Positions 56,089 to 59,120 of a DNA stretch of 59,120 bases are shown in pieces. Each line of letters opens with the position of its first letter. The first letter of the stretch is position 1. The translations under genes were made by a program, and so were the position numbers. This DNA comes from an uncultured Treponema sp. (GTDB taxonomy: Bacteria; Spirochaetota; Spirochaetia; Treponematales; Treponemataceae), in the NCBI GenBank assembly GCA_937902125.1, contig CALDIB010000053.1, positions 1 to 59,120 on the forward strand, in the 5' to 3' direction. Under the pieces are notes generated by a model. The model saw only the letters and a program-made list of their open reading frames with translations, searched no databases and had not been told where the DNA came from.

Positions 56089-57599
56089 TTTTTCTCCCCA
56101 AAAACGCCGTCGAGCAAATCTTGCTTTTTTCGGGCGATGATTTTTTGCCGCTCGTCCTTTTGCGCTTTGTCCAAAGAGCGGCGGAAAATGATTGAGTCGG
56201 CGGGAAATATTTCCGTTAAAAAACCGTCGCTTTGGCTCCATAAAAGGATTTGCTCCCTTGCAGTTCTTGCTCGCTCGCTTTTTTGGGGTAGAGGTCTTTC
56301 TTGCGCGCTCGTTTCATTTTTTTGCGGGCGGTCTTTTTCCGCCGCTATAGCCTCTTCAAAGTCCTTTAAATTTATGTCCTTTATTTGGCCCAGCGAATTT
56401 GAAAAGCCGCTTTTTCCCTTGATTCTAAAAACTTTCCTGCCGTTAAGATTGCAGGCGGAAAACCAGTTTTTGTAAATCTCAAGGCTTGGCGACGGCATTA
56501 CTTCGGCGGCGGCGCGGGTCGCTTTGGGACGCAGCCTAAAGTCTTGCTCTTCCCGCTCCGATTGCAAGGCGTTTGGGCGCGCGTGGCTTTGACCGTTCGC
56601 TGGCGCCAAGTCTAGGCCCGCAAAGTAAATTTCTTTTTTGCAAAGAGACAAAAAAAGTTCCATGGCGCTTCCGCTTACAGTTCCGTTTCTGCGCGCCTCA
56701 ACGTATTCAAGTCCAAGCGCTCCGAATATTTTTTTTGAAATCTCGTCGTCGTCATAACAAAGGGGAAGGATTTCTTTTTTTTGCAGCAAAACGGAAGGGC
56801 AGGCGCTTTCAGGTTCCAGCGCCAGCGGAACGTCCAAAAATTCGTTTCTTAAAATGTCCAAGTGTTTTTTTGCCCACCAGCCGCCGTCCTCGCTTAAAAC
56901 TAAGTCCGGCTGAATTTTGTTATAAGCCAAAACGCCGGCCGCCGACGAAAGCGCGCAGACAAAAATTTTTGAGCGGACTTTTTTTATGCTGTTGACGGAC
57001 TCTTCCAAGCTTGGGCCTGAGGCGCAAATCAAAACGGGACTTTGTATTTTGTCCATCCGCAAAGTCCGCTCAAGGCGCTCAAAAAAAATGGCTTTGTTTT
57101 TTAGCCAGCGTTTTGCAAAATGCTCGTGGGTGGCCAAAAGAATTTTTGCTTTTTGCATTGCGGCCTTGATTTGATTCCACGCTTCTTTTGTTTCTTTGGG
57201 CCAAGCGCGGGCCGAGGGCGGCCATTCAAGAAAAAGGCATTGGTATAAGCCTTCCTCGCCCATAAAGTCAAAAAGCAGCCCCGCTAGAAAGTCATTTTCT
57301 TTGCCGTCGCTTTGTCCTTGCAGATTGAACGCCGCGTCCCAAAGATTGTCGCTTTCGTTAAAGTCCTGTCCAAAACGTATCGTTGATATTTTCGCGCCGC
57401 AAAATCGATTTCGTAAAGGCTGGACGCAATATCCAAGGGCGCCTTCAATTACAACGACATGTTTTGGAATAAAATCCGCCGCGGCGTTTTGCGCGAATCT
57501 TTCTCCTTCGATTTGCGGATTGTAAGCGGAATGCAAAAGAACGCCGTTGGCTTTGGCGCTTTTGGAACCGTTTTTTGCCAATAAAAAAGACGCGGACAA
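56085..57599 (-). CDS. DUF115 (Maf/MptE-like) flagellin accessory protein, copy 1
   Basis: This 504-aa paralogue has a TTG start at 57599, only 2 nt after the preceding stop. Core motifs are 'SPVLICASGPSLEESVNSIK', 'IQPDLVLSEDGGWWAKKHLD' and 'KEIYFAGLDLAPANGQSHAR'. The overall plan equals that of the next gene, but the sequences are strongly diverged, so the two may modify different targets or act as a pair. Arg/Lys-rich segments occur near the C-terminus. Its stop overlaps the next start. Confidence 0.85.
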   Translation of the reverse strand: MSASFLLAKNGSKSAKANGVLLHSAYNPQIEGERFAQNAAADFIPKHVVVIEGALGYCVQPLRNRFCGAKISTIRFGQDFNESDNLWDAAFNLQGQSDGKENDFLAGLLFDFMGEEGLYQCLFLEWPPSARAWPKETKEAWNQIKAAMQKAKILLATHEHFAKRWLKNKAIFFERLERTLRMDKIQSPVLICASGPSLEESVNSIKKVRSKIFVCALSSAAGVLAYNKIQPDLVLSEDGGWWAKKHLDILRNEFLDVPLALEPESACPSVLLQKKEILPLCYDDDEISKKIFGALGLEYVEARRNGTVSGSAMELFLSLCKKEIYFAGLDLAPANGQSHARPNALQSEREEQDFRLRPKATRAAAEVMPSPSLEIYKNWFSACNLNGRKVFRIKGKSGFSNSLGQIKDINLKDFEEAIAAEKDRPQKNETSAQERPLPQKSERARTAREQILLWSQSDGFLTEIFPADSIIFRRSLDKAQKDERQKIIARKKQDLLDGVFGEKK

Positions 57600-57601
57600 G
57601 G

Positions 57602-58465
57602 CTAGCCTCGCAGGAGATAGTCAATGATTTCTTCGCTGTATTCGGAATAGCCTGCCGTCAGAACTATGATTTTTTCCGCGGCTTCGCTTCCGATGATGTT
57701 TTTGCATTCAAGAGAAAGATGTGCTTTTAAAAGCTCGTCCTCAACTTGCGGATTGATTGCCGCCGCGACTTTTATTTCCTGCGGATCTGTGGAATAAATC
57801 ACGGCGGGGGAGGAGAAGAGAGTTTTTGCCTTAAAGAAGACCTCCTCAAAAATCGTGTTTATCAAGATTTTTTGCAAGGTCAATTCGCTGACTTCGATTT
57901 TTTTGCTCACTTCGTCAAAAGCTTTTTTTGTGGAGATTAAGAGCAGGCGGACTTTTCCATTCTTTAAAAGACTTTCTGCCATGGCGGAGGTAGGTTCGAC
58001 CAAAAGATTTTTGTCTTGGGAATGCAGAATGCCTTTTAGTTCTTGCGCGAAAGCCGCCTTTGGCCTTGCAAAAGACTCGCCTTTAAAAGCGCATTCAAAA
58101 AAAACAATCAAATCGCCGTCGTCAAGAATCTTCAGCATTCTAAAGGCTTGGACCTTTGAGCGGGCTTCGGTTCCCAAAAATTGCGTGAACGCCGAAAAAT
58201 TGGGGCTTTCGCTGTCAAGGTTCACCCATGTGTCCGAATGAACCGAGCCGTTCCAAAAGTCTTTTGTGGATATGGAATTGAACACGCTCGCCGCGTCGAT
58301 TCCGTAGGCGCTCTCAAGAAACATGAGGCCGCTCTTTGATCGGAACACGCCGCAGCGCCCAAAGCCGTTTTGCTTTGCCCATTGCTGAAAAGAAATGTTT
58401 GAAGGCTCTTCGGCTTTGGCCCCAAGGCCAAGTTTTTTTTCCGAAGCGACGCTGAGCAATCCCAT
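57602..58465 (-). CDS. Conserved protein of unknown function in the DUF115 operon
   Basis: This 287-aa soluble protein contains 'QQWAKQNGFGRCGVFRSKSG' near the N-terminus and 'LLVEPTSAMAESLLKNGKVR' in the middle. It lacks a signal peptide or membrane helix, and no family is recognised. The tight packing (2-nt gaps on both sides) ties it to the flagellin-accessory operon. A role with DUF115 proteins or in sensing is possible but unproven. Confidence 0.65.
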   Translation of the reverse strand: MGLLSVASEKKLGLGAKAEEPSNISFQQWAKQNGFGRCGVFRSKSGLMFLESAYGIDAASVFNSISTKDFWNGSVHSDTWVNLDSESPNFSAFTQFLGTEARSKVQAFRMLKILDDGDLIVFFECAFKGESFARPKAAFAQELKGILHSQDKNLLVEPTSAMAESLLKNGKVRLLLISTKKAFDEVSKKIEVSELTLQKILINTIFEEVFFKAKTLFSSPAVIYSTDPQEIKVAAAINPQVEDELLKAHLSLECKNIIGSEAAEKIIVLTAGYSEYSEEIIDYLLRG

Positions 58466-58467
58466 TT

Positions 58468-59120
58468 TTATGAAAGGCCAAGTTCGTCAAAGAGTTTTTT
58501 GTAAGTCACAAAATGCTCGGACTTGGCAAACTCCGTAATTTTTTCCTCAGGGAGGTTTTCGAGCAATTGATCCATGTATGAAAGGACGGAAACGATTTCT
58601 GACTTAAGGTCTTTTGAAATCGTCGTCTTTTCGGAACTGGCGGCAGGCGCTGCGGCTATAGTCTTTTCAACTATTGGCTCGTCAACGACAGTCTCTTCAA
58701 CTATAGGCTCGTCAAGCGCGGGCTCTTCAACCGAAGCTTCTTCAAACACGGCTTCGTCGGCCAATGTTTCTTCAACCGCAGGCTCTTGGTCAAAGATTGC
58801 CTCGTCGATTGTTTCGTCTATCGAAACATCGTCAATGGCAGGTTCGTCCGCGTTTTGGGCCAAAATGCTTTCGTCCAAGGTTTCGGGAACGGCCTCTTCG
58901 CTTTCGTCGCCGATGTCAAGGGAAAATTCTTCGTCCAATGACTTTGAATTTTCGTAAGCGTCTTTTTCGGCCAAAGCGTCGTCGGCAATGTCTGATTCAG
59001 TCGCGTCCGCTTCGTCAAATGCGGCGTTGATGTCGTCTCCAACTGAAACCGAAACGTCGTCTGAGTCTTCTTGCAAAGAAATGTTTTCTTTCATTATGTC
59101 GGAGACTGAATTTTCGTAAG
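58468..59120 (-). CDS. Acidic repeat-rich protein, 5' end outside window (partial)
   Basis: The frame is open through the right window edge. An ATG at 59094 exists, but no ribosome site precedes it, so the gene probably begins upstream. Residues are mostly Asp, Glu, Ala and Val in degenerate short repeats ('VEETV', 'DEPIVE'). The last ~50 residues are a helical segment ('SEIVSVLSYMDQLLENLPEE') that looks like a folded interaction tail. The chain is disordered and strongly acidic. It is the first visible gene of the DUF115 operon. Confidence 0.6.
   Translation of the reverse strand, partial: YENSVSDIMKENISLQEDSDDVSVSVGDDINAAFDEADATESDIADDALAEKDAYENSKSLDEEFSLDIGDESEEAVPETLDESILAQNADEPAIDDVSIDETIDEAIFDQEPAVEETLADEAVFEEASVEEPALDEPIVEETVVDEPIVEKTIAAAPAASSEKTTISKDLKSEIVSVLSYMDQLLENLPEEKITEFAKSEHFVTYKKLFDELGLS

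Noticed and set aside
54544..56241. Upstream extension of the second DUF115 gene by 51 codons
   Set aside because: The extension is Arg-rich shadow sequence inside the previous gene; the ATGA junction at 56085-56088 gives the family-like N-terminus.

Overview
The window looks like part of a spirochaete chromosome of the Treponema type. The evidence is the gene content: a PilZ protein with a spirochaete-style N-terminal half, tandem DUF115 (Maf/MptE-like) flagellin-accessory proteins, PEGA and TPR lipoproteins, an archaeal-type UMP kinase, a eukaryote-like IleRS, a giant fused 2-hydroxyacyl-CoA dehydratase activase, and a SpoIIE phosphatase next to a STAS protein. No rRNA, tRNA or CRISPR was seen. 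Names rest on motif recognition from translated sequence; no database search was run.

Region 1 (1-16302, + strand) is the tail half of a long-tailed prophage. The order is Mu gpG-like virion morphogenesis protein, a probable tail terminator, tail tube, tail assembly chaperone with a textbook -1 frameshift site, tape measure, gpM-like and DUF1833 minor tail proteins, NlpC/P60 peptidase, a 2246-aa gpI/gpJ-like tip protein with a collagen-like end, and a glycine-rich tail protein. The last gene is an unusual glycosyltransferase-2/radical-SAM fusion. Head, lysis and integration genes are not in the window.

Region 2 (16380-18014, - strand) is a compact partition-like cassette: ParA, a 41-aa zinc ribbon and a ParB N-domain protein without a helix-turn-helix. 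It is followed by about 200 bp holding four inverted repeats. This probably marks the right end of the element or its partition/operator site.

Region 3 (18015-59120) is chromosomal. In order it holds: PilZ + TPR; a DUF192 lipoprotein and an exported protein; a double cyclic-nucleotide-binding protein; murB/cysS; an ECF sigma - anti-sigma - transglutaminase-like operon; pyrH, radC, a PEGA lipoprotein and a phosphodiester glycosidase; rpsU; an Xaa-Pro peptidase, murJ and an ACT protein; a Hpt - HD-GYP-like response regulator - dGTPase operon; the 1449-aa dehydratase activase; a Na+/alanine symporter; a SpoIIE-HD(ppGpp hydrolase-like) phosphatase with a STAS-kinase fusion; ileS; a lipoprotein, UPRTase-like and TPR lipoprotein run; and, on the - strand, a five-gene run with two DUF115 proteins and a degenerate-GGDEF membrane protein.

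Two window-wide patterns stand out. First, a ~135-bp intergenic element made of three successive hairpins occurs four times intact and twice in reduced or diverged form, with compensatory changes in the stems. Second, many first-in-operon genes have a strong sigma-70-type promoter whose -10 box ends only 6-8 nt before the start codon, so their mRNAs are predicted to be leaderless. Internal operon genes and rpsU instead carry clear Shine-Dalgarno sequences. Several signalling and enzyme domains lack expected catalytic residues (transglutaminase Cys to Ala, HD-GYP lacking two His, GGDEF degenerate), which suggests a local excess of sensor-only pseudoenzymes.
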